Under the pieces are notes generated by a model. That model saw only the letters and a list, made by a program, of their open reading frames with translations, searched no databases and was not told where the DNA came from. The position numbers were made by a program, and so were the translations under genes. Below, one piece after another: positions 1 to 9,969 of a stretch of DNA of 64,000 nucleotides. How positions within the stretch are numbered: position 1 is the first letter of the stretch; each line of letters starts with the position of its first letter. The stretch spans positions 20,020,305 through 20,084,304 of the forward strand of contig NC_052488.1 of the NCBI RefSeq assembly GCF_009730915.1, read 5' to 3'. The stretch is from Dioscorea cayenensis subsp. rotundata. Its lineage: Eukaryota > Streptophyta > Magnoliopsida > Dioscoreales > Dioscoreaceae.

Positions 1-1345
1 ATCAGCGACGATGAGATACTCAATGTCCCTACTCAATGAGGTCTCTGTTTAAAAAATAAGCTCTCTGTTTAAGAAATGAGTTCTGCTTTAAGAAATGAGT
101 TCTCTGTTTATATGCTTGTTTGTCTTTGTTTAAATATCGATGTTTCGCATTTTAATATATTGCGTTTACGTTTAAAAAAAGTGCTTAAATATCGTTGTTT
201 CTATTTAAATATATGCGAGTGCAACCTTTCGATGCCTTCGCTCGACGACGAGGGAGCATCGCGGTCTTCCCGAGGTCGACGGCGAAGAAGATGAAAGAGA
301 TGAGGTCGACGACGGGGAAGGCGATGAAGGCGAAGGCGGCGAGATCGAACCCTCATCGTAGCCGCTTCCTCCCTCCGTTCACATCGCGACTTAGGCACCA
401 TGGATCGAACCCGGAATGATCCCTAACCCTAACCCTATTGCTATCCATGTTGCGGTCTCCGCGATCGAGAATGGTTCAGTTCGAGTTCGACCCGTCTTAT
501 CGGCGTCGCCACGAAGACCTCACCACTCCGACCGCCGAGGAGCGTCGCCCAGCCGGATCGCCACGCCGATAAAGATTTCTCCTTTAAGACCCCACACGAG
601 CGAGGCCACTGCCGAGATCGCTCGCCCGGATCCGGAGCTCGGCACTCAGCGTTCGCGAGATCGTGACGATGAGATACTCAATGTCCCTACTCGATGAGGG
701 TCTCTGTTTAAAAATAAGCTCTGCATTTAAGAAATGAGTTCTCTGTTTATATGCTTGTTTGTCTTTGTTTAACTATCGATGTTTCTGTTTAATATATTGC
801 GTTTACATTTAAAAAACTGCTTAAATATCGTTGTTTCTATTTAAATATGTACGAGTGGCCAAGATTAATTGGTTTTTATATCCAGGATTAATTTATCACG
901 TAAATATTTATTTTTCTGTTTAAATATTAATGTTTTTGTTTAAAAAATGAGTTTTATGTTTAAAAAAATGAGGTTTCTGTTTAAGAAATGAGTTTTCTGT
1001 TTAAGAAATGAGGTTTCTGTTTAAGAAATGAGTTTTTTGTTTAAGAAATGAGGTTCTGTTTAAGAAATGAGGTTTCTGTTTAAGAAATGAATTCTCTGTT
1101 TAAGAAATGAACTCTCTGTTTAAAAAAATGAGCTCTCTGTTTAAGAAATGAGTACATGCAAAAAGGAATGCAAAAAAGAATGAAAAAAATATATGCAAAA
1201 AGGTTTAAGGGCAATGATGGAATTTCATAATGCAGGGGGTAAAAAGGAAGTGAAACAATAAAGGAAGGGTTGTCTGAGGTATGCAAAACTCACAGGGGCT
1301 GTTTGGGAAGTTTTGAAATTATCGAGGAGTAAACAGTAATTTTCC
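1..1345. mobile_element. Partial Mutator-like element (right end), non-coding
   Basis: This is a GC-rich core (about 200-700) flanked by TTTAAA-rich DNA. Bases 1-220 are repeated at 664-860 (shared words include GATACTCAATGTCCCTAC and TGCTTGTTTGTCTTTGTTTA), giving a tandem unit of about 660 bp. The right end, read inward on the minus strand, starts ATTAGGGAAAATTACTGTTT and later has TGTGAGTTTTGCA. The element at 52599-57285 ends in a similar way (ATTAGTGGAAATTGTC, then TGTTAGTTTTGCA). The class is inferred from this terminal form, the long subterminal repeats and the Ulp1 remnant in the sister element; no transposase is visible here. The element is cut by the window edge. Short reading frames across the GC-rich part look fortuitous. 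Confidence 0.5.
680..1155. repeat. Subterminal tandem array of an ~18-bp unit
   Basis: Many imperfect copies of TGTTTAAGAAATGAG followed by TTCTC or TTTC are present, densest at 955-1152. Each contains the core CTCTGTTTAAG or a variant. Subterminal arrays of this kind are typical transposase-binding regions of Mutator-like and CACTA elements. Confidence 0.75.
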
Positions 1346-1459
1346 CTAATAATAATAATAATAATAATAATATATAATTCTTGAAGATAGAACAGCTTTC
1401 CACCCGGATCATTCTTTGAGTTCTACTCAGAAATGAAAATCACATGTGCCACTGTTGAG

Positions 1460-2465
1460 AGTATCATATGACATTGATCACAATTATTTAATTCTTATCG
1501 TGAGCATAATTGGTGACAGGGAATGAGAAATGATATTTTGAATGGTCTATTTTTTTAAAAAATTTTTTTAATCACATACAATCCTTGTATTTTGATTGAT
1601 GTGTGTGTATATATATATATTTGGCAAATACAACTAGCACTACCTTACAAAGGGTTGTAAAAAAATAGATAAGACAAGTAGTGCACCAGTTAAGTGGGTT
1701 AATGATCTCTGGGTTTTATCATGTGAGGTGTACTAATACGCGGGATAATAATGATCTGATAATACTACTATAATATTTTTATAATATATCTACAATATTT
1801 ATATAGTATTATATTGCGCATGAATTTGGCCGTACACCACTCACTTATTTAAGTGACGTACCACGAGACAATCTAGTGGTTGTCCTTAATAAATTCAAAA
1901 AGTGACAAGAAAAGAGAAGTGAAAATTTGGAGGTTGTCTTTAATAAATTTAGAAAGTGACAAGAAAAGAGAAGTGAAAATTTGGATGTTCCCTTTTTATT
2001 TTTTATTTTTAATAATTCTTAATTACACACAATTCTTGATGAATATATATATATATATATGACAAATACAACAAGTGCCACCTTATAAAAAAATTATAAA
2101 ATAAATAGATAGGTATAATAGTACACCGGTTAAATGGTTTAACGATCTTTGGGTTTTATCATGTGTAGTGGGCAAACACAAGAAACAATGATAATATGTC
2201 AGTACTACTATAATTTTTCTATAATATATCTACAATATTTGAACAATACTATACTGCACATGAATTTGATTGTACATCACTCATTCATATTCAAATGACA
2301 TACCACTCGACAATCTAGCGGTTGTCCTTAATAAATTTAGAGAGTGACAATTATTTAATCACTATCATGAGCATAATTTGTGACAGAAAATGAGAAGTGA
2401 TATTTTTAATGTTCTCTTTGTTTTTTTAATAAATCTTAATCACACAATCCTTGTACTAGGTTGAT
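1460..2465. repeat. Imperfect ~430-bp tandem repeat, about 2.3 copies
   Basis: The blocks starting near 1560, 2010 and 2420 share TTAATCACA-type starts, then a (TA)n run, then GGGTTTTATCATGTG, CTACTATAAT, ATAATATATCTACAATATTT and GGTTGTCCTTAATAAATT. The inner part resembles the SINE inserted at 6230-6628 (CACCTTATAA, GTTTAACGA and TATAGTAT words). I take this to be an old SINE-containing segment that was tandemly duplicated. It is absent from the matching position in unit 2. Confidence 0.6.
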
Positions 2466-2843
2466 GAACAGGAATTTTCTCCCAATAAATTCAGAGTTAT
2501 TTATGAGACATCGGCAGAGAATTCAATGGATGGTTGGGAAGTATGATTGCAAGTAGACCATTTTGTATTTGTAATCCATCGTTTCCCTCTCTGATACCAG
2601 CACAATAAATAAAAGAAAAATTAACACCAAAGTTTTTAAATGGTCTGCCACATTTATTTCCCTTCAACCCAAATTTAATGCTGAAGTTGATCTGCAGTGT
2701 TTCACCGACAGTAACAGAATGAGAAACTCAGATTTACATATTCAATTAGTAGAAATCTTAAATCTTAAATCATGATAATTAATGAAATGGTACATTGTTT
2801 TACAGCTAATAAGAATAGATAAGTCAAGAAAAGATAAAACTCA

Positions 2844-2851
2844 CATGCATG
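2844..2851 (+). promoter_or_regulatory. RY motif CATGCATG upstream of CSLA-A1
   Basis: The palindrome CATGCATG lies within CTCACATGCATGGCCTCC, about 340 bp before the start codon. The same 18-bp word stands at 16395-16412 before the paralogous gene. RY motifs are bound by B3 factors of the ABI3/FUS3/LEC2 group. A role here is inferred only. Confidence 0.35.
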
Positions 2852-3126
2852 GCCTCCACTCTCCATGTGAAAATGAGACTAGTGTCTCACTCTGTCAAGG
2901 TCCATTGGCAGGAGATTAAATTTTTAAAAAAATGGCGGTCCTTCTGTTCATCCTTTCACTGTCTATACCAAAGTCATCAAAGTTGAACTTTAATGTCTTG
3001 TCTTCATTTTATTCATCCAAAAAATTATGAAACCAGAAATTTTTTGCTTGATTCATGGATATGTTTGTTTAGATTCTAAAACCCTGTTCTTCTTGCATCA
3101 ATGGTCCCACTCTCTTTGTTCAACTT

Positions 3127-3135
3127 TATATAAAA
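3127..3135 (+). promoter_or_regulatory. TATA box of CSLA-A1
   Basis: TATATAAAA lies 52 bp before the ATG at 3187, which fits a short 5' leader. The paralogue at 16634 lacks it. Confidence 0.6.
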
Positions 3136-3186
3136 GGTAGTCATGAAGGATCAAATGAGGTAGAAGCTGCTGAGTAGTTTACACAT

Positions 3187-5976
3187 ATGGCTGCCATAAC
3201 TCAGACAGGTAATTCAACCCAAAATTTTTTTTTTAAAATCTTTTTTGCTTAATTGCTTTCCATTGAAGTTTCTAAAACAGCAAACAACAATCTGTGTGCA
3301 ATGCAGCAGCTGCAGTGATGGCTGTTCTTGTCCAAGTATGGAATTTAGTGAGAGTGACACTAGTTGTGCCATTGTTAAGGTTGGCAATCTTCCTGAGCTT
3401 GATGATGACAGTGATGATACTTGTGGAGAAGGTTTTTGTGGGCATGGTGAGTTTGACAGTGAGAATTTTTGGTCTAAAGCCGGAGAAACGGTATCGATGG
3501 GAACCGATGAGGCCGGACTTGGAGACCGGACACTTGGCTTATCCTATGGTGCTCATTCAGATTCCAATGTATAATGAGAAAGAGGTAAATTAACATCATT
3601 CAAAAACATTAATGTTATACTTTTTCTTGTGTTCTTCTTCTTCTTCTTCTTCTTCTTCTTCTTCTTCTTCTCATAATCATGTTAATGAATAGGTTTACAA
3701 GCTCTCAATTGGAGCTGCCTGTAGTCTTGACTGGCCTTCAGACAGGATGATAATCCAAGTCTTAGATGATTCTACAGATCCAATAGTGAAGGTGAGACAG
3801 AATTATGATTTAGTGTCAGGCTTTTGGTAATCACTCCACTATTTTCTGTTTTCTTAGATCAGAAAGAAAGTATTCTTTGTTCTTGCATTATTAGGACATG
3901 ATATGAATTTTTCTTTTTTAATTTTGGCTTATTTCCAGTGTTTGACAATTTGATTAGGTTGCTTAGATTGATTAGAATGAAGCACTAGTGATAATCAAAG
4001 TCACTGATAGAAACATGGGTAGGGACTAGGGAGGATTCATATCTTTAAAGTAAGGTGACAGTAGCCAATGAGTTGGACCTCACTTACATTCAATTTCATT
4101 GATGTTCCCCATGAGAATTTCAGTTCTGCCATTCTTTTCAATGTCACTTGCTCTTTTCTTTTCTTTGTTGTTCCTTTTTTTGGTGTGAAAATGATCATGA
4201 ATGATTTTGACTCATAATTAGCATTATGACTTTTTCCTGCTGAGAATTTGAGTAGGATTTGGTTGAGCTTGAATGTCAGAAATGGAAGAGCAAAGGAGTG
4301 AAAATTACATATGAAGTTAGAGACAATAGACAAGGTTATAAAGCAGGAGCATTGAAGGAAGGAATGAAGTATGATTATGTTCGAGAGTGTGATTATGTTG
4401 CAATGTTTGATGCTGATTTCCAACCAGAATCTGATTTTTTGCTGAGAACTATTCCCTTTCTTGTGTATAATCCTGACATTGCTCTCGTTCAAGCTAGGTG
4501 GAAGTTCGGTTAGACTTCTCTCGCTGTTAAAAAAGTTAGAAAACAAAGATTTAGTGCCGGAATAACACCTTTTTTTTTATCTTGTTCTCATGTAGTGAAT
4601 GCTGATGAGTGTATGATGACCAGGATACAAGAAATGTCACTAGATTATCACTTCAAGATTGAGCAAGAAGCAGGCTCTTCTACATTTGCATTCTTTGGTT
4701 TCAATGGTACAGTTGCATTGCATGCTGAAATCTTGGTAGTTTTCGGCCCTACTTGCGATAATTTACAAATCAACAAGTTAAATTTTAGGAACTGCCGGTG
4801 TTTGGCGTATTAAAGCCATTGACGACGCAGGAGGATGGAAAGATAGAACAACTGTCGAAGATATGGACTTAGCAGTTCGAGCAGGGCTCGAAGGTTGGAA
4901 GTTTGTCTATGTTGGAGACGTTCATGTATGTTTTCCTTTCATCTTTTCAGTCTCTGTTCATGAATTCAAATCTATGTATTGCCTTAAGTTGATGTTTAAT
5001 TTTAAAATAGGTGAAAAGCGAGTTGCCGAGCACCTTCAAGGCGTATCGGTATCAGCAGCACAGATGGTCTTGTGGTCCTGCAAATTTGTTCAAGAAAATG
5101 GCCAAGGAGATAGTGATTAATGAGGTAAATTGCAGCATTTTATTGAACTTCTTTTTGTGAACCCGCAAAACTTACCGACATATATTCATTACATATGTGC
5201 AGAATGTGTCAATGTGGAAGAAATTTCATTTGCTATACAGCTTTTTTTTTGTCGGCAAAATCGTTGCTCATACTGTAACATTCATCTTTTACTGCATTGT
5301 GATCCCGGTTTCAGTAATAGTACCTGAAGTTGAAATTCCTCAATGGGGAGTGGTTTATGTCCCAACATTGATCACATTTTGCAAAGCTTTTGGAACTCCA
5401 AGGTAGAAAAACATACATCAATTCCAAGTCCTTACTTTTCATGAAAGATTATTATACCTGCTGAGAAGAGTACATTTCTGAATTTTACCACAGCTCAATT
5501 CATCTGGTGATCTTTTGGCTCCTTTTCGAAAATGTCATGTCCTTACACCGAATAAAAGCCGCTTTTACTGGACTACTAGATGCAGGGAGAGTGAATGAAT
5601 GGATAGTCACCGAGAAGTTAGGCGATGCGCACAAGCCTAAGAACACCGATAACTTCCAAGATAGCTCAAACACTCAACCACTGATGAACAAGCCTAAGAA
5701 AACTCAAACCAATATTTGGCAAAGGTACATGCATGTTAAATTTGAAACCATTGTTTCTTCATGACCGATAAATTTTAATAAACATATTGTTAATTCCTTC
5801 TTCTTGCTGTTAGATTCTATTTTTCAGAAATTTGGATTGGTTTGTTCATGTTATCATGCGGTTGCTTTGATCTTGCAACAAGACAGCAAGGCTACTTCAT
5901 CTACCTATTTCTCCAAGGCTTTGCATTTCTCTTCATTGGTTTTGGATACGTGGGAACATATGTTCCTGGTTCTTAG
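3187..5976 (+). CDS. CSLA: Cellulose synthase-like A, glucomannan 4-beta-mannosyltransferase (copy A1)
   Basis: This is a Golgi GT2 enzyme that polymerises GDP-mannose (and GDP-glucose) into (gluco)mannan backbones. Exons: 3187-3208, 3316-3584, 3693-3791, 4256-4508, 4596-4706, 4789-4925, 5011-5124, 5203-5402, 5494-5724, 5814-5976. All phases close to give 532 aa; Arabidopsis CSLA9 has about 533. Visible motifs are an N-terminal membrane segment (about residues 28-50), LDDSTD (121-126), DADFQP (182-187), TVEDMD (273-278) and QQHRW (312-316), i.e. the full D, DxD, ED, QxxRW set. The C-terminal third (exons 8-10) is hydrophobic with several membrane spans and ends VGTYVPGS. Exon 2 can also be joined at acceptor 3280, which shifts the frame; the 3315 acceptor keeps MAAITQT in frame. 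It is the first gene of unit 1 and near-identical in structure to the gene at 16634. Confidence 0.93.
3632..3671 (+). repeat. (TTC)n microsatellite in CSLA-A1 intron
   Basis: A run of about 13 TTC units lies in the intron after exon 2. A shorter run is at the same place in the paralogue (17042-17069). Both double as polypyrimidine tract upstream of the exon 3 acceptor. Confidence 0.9.
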
Positions 5977-6229
5977 TCATCTGATTCTTGCAACACTGAA
6001 TTCACCATCAAATTTTACAGAAGTATCATGTGAATCCTTCCTTTCTCTCTGCACATGTACGGCTCTTTATTCCAATTGACAGATACCAGCAAATGTTGGC
6101 TGTCAAGATTCTAGCAATTCATAGCAATTGTACCAAAACAATGTGCAAAAATGCAGCAACAGAGGGAAGAATGGCACTTGTTTGAGTACAATTTTGTAAT
6201 AATTGCTGCAAATTTTGTCTGTTCAATTA

Positions 6230-6628
6230 ATTTTTTTTTTTAACAAAGGCGATAAGCGCCGCCTTATAATGAGGTGTCAAAGGATATACAGACACAGAAG
6301 TGCACTAGTTACAGTAGTTTAACGACCCCCTAGAGATTTATTAACCCGGCCAAATGTCATATGGGGCAATTAAATTTCTACCATGTGCACGCCTAGAAGA
6401 TATTTCAGGAACCAAACCAAGTTAATAAATCCCGCTGTCTTGTAACCCTGGAGAGGAGGAAAATGATATACTCTCATGAGGGACCTATAAACAGTACAAC
6501 TACAGTATTTTTATATAGTATATTCAGTATATAAACAGTACTATAACAGTATTATCGACCCAGAAATTTGATTCTGGGTCGATCCATTTATTATGGAAGT
6601 AACTGTACGGTGGTTGTTTGGTTGTTTG
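6230..6628 (-). mobile_element. SINE-like retroposon with 10-bp target-site duplication
   Basis: The insert begins with a T run on the plus strand (its A tail) followed by AACAAAGGCGATAAGCGCCGCC. It is flanked by the perfect direct repeat TGTTCAATTA (6220-6229 and 6629-6638). The matching place in unit 2 (near 19215) has uninterrupted TTATTCAATTCATATTC, so the insertion came after the duplication. The same tail word, GGCGATAAGCGCC, is in the SINE at 31256-31444. An internal pol III promoter is not obvious, so it may be a rearranged or composite copy. Confidence 0.7.
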
Positions 6629-6638
6629 TGTTCAATTA

Positions 6639-7353
6639 CTCTTTATCACATTTCTGTTCCTTTTTATCACATTTCTGCAGAACAGAATAAAATAAAGTTC
6701 TGTGAATGAATCAAGAATTTTAAAATGATATACTCCACGTAAACATTAATACTTGCCACTTCTCCTTACCAAATTTTCCATAAATACTCTACAATCAGAG
6801 AAAGATACACTTGACTCTGCAACTTTCAGTACAGTTGACAAAATCACCAAACTTTCCATTCTTATCTAATAATTTTGCCAGCTAATAACAACCATCTGTA
6901 TATCTTTTCAAAATCCATGTGCTTAATGGCTGACAAGAAACTACCAATCATAGCTCCACATTTCATGAACATCTCTGTAACCAAACACAGTACATCAACA
7001 GTCTCCAACACTGTTACATATTTTGGTATTTTGTCTCAAAGCTTGTCCACAGATTCCACTAGCTTCGGAATTCAACGTATTTCTAAACTTTTGTTGATTT
7101 TTTGGATTTACAAAAAAGACAGAGTGTTGTAGTAGTCCATGATGTGACTCCACTTAAATTTTGCTAACATGTCTCCAAAAGTGTTGGTGCTTCAAAAGTG
7201 CAGATATTTGTAAAAATAACTCAGTTTACTTTTACCTCATGGTTGAAAAAGAGACGTCATTCTCACTTTCATACTACTGGGGCTAACTCTCACTTTATAA
7301 AGAGCTCAGAGAGTCAAGTCATTCCCAGATAGAGCAAGAAGCCTTTGGTGGCC
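6639..7353. other. Intergenic, upstream of CSLA-B1
   Basis: This is ordinary AT-rich upstream DNA. The part up to about 6880 has a counterpart at 19240-19445 in unit 2. The rest, including the promoter, is deleted there. No gene is seen. Confidence 0.6.
7296..7301 (+). promoter_or_regulatory. TATA box of CSLA-B1
   Basis: TATAAA in ACTTTATAAAGAGCTC lies 58 bp before the start codon at 7354. Confidence 0.5.
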
Positions 7354-9348
7354 ATGGCCACTTCAAAAGTAGGTGCAATTAGTGAGTCTTTTCTTAGTTT
7401 GTTCTCCTCTTCTTGTTCTTTGTTAAGGTTGCAATGGGAGGAGTTGGTGGTGAGGTGGAGGATTATCAGGGTAATGGTGGTGGTTCCATTGCTAAAGGTG
7501 GCAGTTTTGCTGTGCCTCATCATGTCTGCAATGCTTGTCTTTGAGAAGGTAACCATGGCATTGACCAGTCTCTATGCAAAGGTCTTCAGGAGAAGACCAG
7601 AAAGGAGGTATAAGTTTGAGCCATTGAAGGAGGATGAAGAGCTTGGAAACTCTGCTTTTCCCATGGTTCTTGTTCAAATTCCTATGTACAATGAGAGAGA
7701 GGTAATGTAGAAGATTTACTATCTTTTTCCTTTTGTGGTATGTTTTTACATGGATTAATTTGCTTGAGAAATTATGGTGAAGGTATACAAGCTTTCCATT
7801 GGAGCTGCATGTAGACTTTCATATCCAGCAGATAGAGTAATAATTCAAGTTCTTGATGATTCCACAGATCCAGAGATCAAGGTAATTGGATTTCTGTTGT
7901 TTGTGTTTGTTGGAATGTTTTGGGAGTTGATAAGAGTTGGAAAATTTGTGTAGGAACTAGTGGAGTTAGAATGCAAGATCTGGCAGAAGAGTGGCAAGAA
8001 CATAAGATATGCAGTTAGAGACAATAGGTGTGGTTATAAAGCTGGTGCTTTGAAAGAAGGGATGAATCATGACTATGTTCAGCTGTGTGAATTTGTTGCT
8101 ATTTTCGACGCTGATTTTCAGCCTGAATCCGATTTTTTGCTTCTAACTGTGCCTTTCCTTGTGCATAATTCTGAACTTTCTCTTGTTCAGGCTCGATGGA
8201 AATTCGGTATGACTAATTTGTTTTCGTCATGTTTGCGAATCTCTGTTTCAAGATTTGGTGTTCATCTAATCTAACTGGATTTCTTTTCGGTATTTTGTAG
8301 TGAATGCTAATGAGTGTTTAATGACGAGGATTCAAGAGATGTCTATGGATTACCATTTTAAGATTGAACAAGAAGCTGGTTCGACAATGTGGTCATTCTT
8401 CGGTTTCAATGGTGACTAAAACTCAAGTGTTTTCAAACATATCAGCTGTATGATCTCTGTTTCATCGAACTGCTCTTTTTACAGGAACTGCCGGTGTTTG
8501 GAGAATCAATGCTCTTGTTGAATCGGGAGGCTGGAAAGATCGAACGACAGTAGAAGACATGGATTTGGCAGTTCGAGCAAGCATTGAAGGATGGAAATTC
8601 GTATATGTCGGCAATGTCAAGGTACATCAATAAATTTTACTTTGAAAACCTTAAGATGATCGACAATCGCGCATGTTCATGACAATGTACATTCAGGTTC
8701 AAAGCGAATTGCCGAGTACATACAAGGCCTATCGTAATCAACAGTATCGTTGGTCTTGTGGTCCAGCCAATTTGTTCCGAAAGACTGCTTTTGAAATACT
8801 TAAGACAAAGGTTTGATGTTTGTGATTAACCCTTTTTTTCTGCTAACTTGTCATTTTCTCAGGGTCTTTCTTGATTTTTACTGCAGAAAATCTCATGGTG
8901 GAAGAAAATTTACTTGCTTTACAGTTTCTTCTTAGTCCGGCGAGTGATTGCGCACATAGTCACCTTCGTATTTTACTGCATTATCATTCCATTTGCGGTG
9001 CTAATCCCTGAGGTTACAATTCCAGCATGGGGAGTGGTTTATATCCCTACAACAATTACATTCCTCAATGTTTTCGGAACTCCAAGGTTCGTAAAACAAA
9101 TCAAATTCAATGACTTCGCCTTATTCTTATTCCTTCGATCTCTTTCCTGCAGTTCGGCCCATTTGCTGCTATTTTGGATCTTCTATGAAAACGTCGTGGC
9201 TCTGCATCGTATGAGGGCGGTGATCACCGGTCTGTTGGAGGTAGGCAGAGTAAATGAATGGGTTGTTACTGACAAACTTGGAGACACTTTGAAGAACAAC
9301 ACCATCAAGAAAATTATCACAAAACCCAACTCAAAAGTTCATGAAAGG

Positions 9349-9387
<39 letters not shown>

Positions 9388-9635
9388 CCATCCTTTTTTA
9401 ATCAAGTCATGACCTGAATCTTGTGATGATTTACAAATACTCATATTCTATACTTGGTCGTTTACTATGCAGGATTTACATCCCAGAGCTGGTGGTTTCA
9501 GTGTTTCTGTTCATATGTGCATGTTATGACTTAAAGTATGCAAAGGGGCACTACTACATCTACATCTATCCACAGTCCGTTGCATTCCTTATCATGGGTC
9601 TTGGATATGTTGGGACCTTTGTTCCCAACAAGTGA
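7354..9635 (+). CDS. CSLA: Cellulose synthase-like A, glucomannan 4-beta-mannosyltransferase (copy B1)
   Basis: This is a second, diverged CSLA. Exons: 7354-7701, 7783-7881, 7954-8206, 8301-8411, 8485-8621, 8697-8810, 8887-9086, 9153-9347, 9473-9635; phases close to give 539 aa. It has the same intron positions as CSLA-A except that there is no small first exon. The N-terminus is longer ([20 protein letters not shown]). The catalytic set LDDSTD, DADFQP, TVEDMD and QQYRW is complete, and the protein ends VGTFVPNK. The start is the first ATG in frame, after a TATA box. Residues after [12 protein letters not shown] are more variable than in CSLA-A. The donor of the eighth intron is AAAG/GTCATC and runs straight into a TCA microsatellite, which makes a weak splice site. 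The unit 2 counterpart (19473-20656) is dead. Confidence 0.92.
9349..9387 (+). repeat. (TCA)n microsatellite at a splice donor
   Basis: Twelve or so TCA units begin directly at the donor of CSLA-B1 intron 8. Read through, they would encode a serine run before a stop at 9415-9417. Confidence 0.9.
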
Positions 9636-9969
9636 ATAAGAGATCCTCATTCCATTTCAATATTTCCAAATGTCTATTCTTCAACTAAGCTGCATGCAGC
9701 ATTATACAAAGACATTTATATATTTTCTGAATAAGGTTTCCATAAAAGTCATTCAGTTTGTAATTTTATATTCCTGTTGAATACTACACTCCCTTTTGAT
9801 TGCAAAGACAACATGCTCATCAAACTTGTCGTCATATTTGTATAATAAAGTGTTGAATGACATGAGAATATGATGCTTTGTTTCAAATCATATACCACCA
9901 ACAAATTGCAAGAATTAACTGCCAATAGAAAGAGAGAAAAAGAGAATACTGAAAAAGTACATCTATTAT

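Noticed and set aside
201-697. Arg/Ser-rich open frames on both strands
   Set aside because: Product of the GC-rich element core; frames overlap on both strands and have no family resemblance.
3245-3574. 109-aa frame overlapping CSLA-A1 exon 2
   Set aside because: Wrong-frame shadow of the CSLA exon; the neighbouring frame gives the conserved protein and splices correctly.
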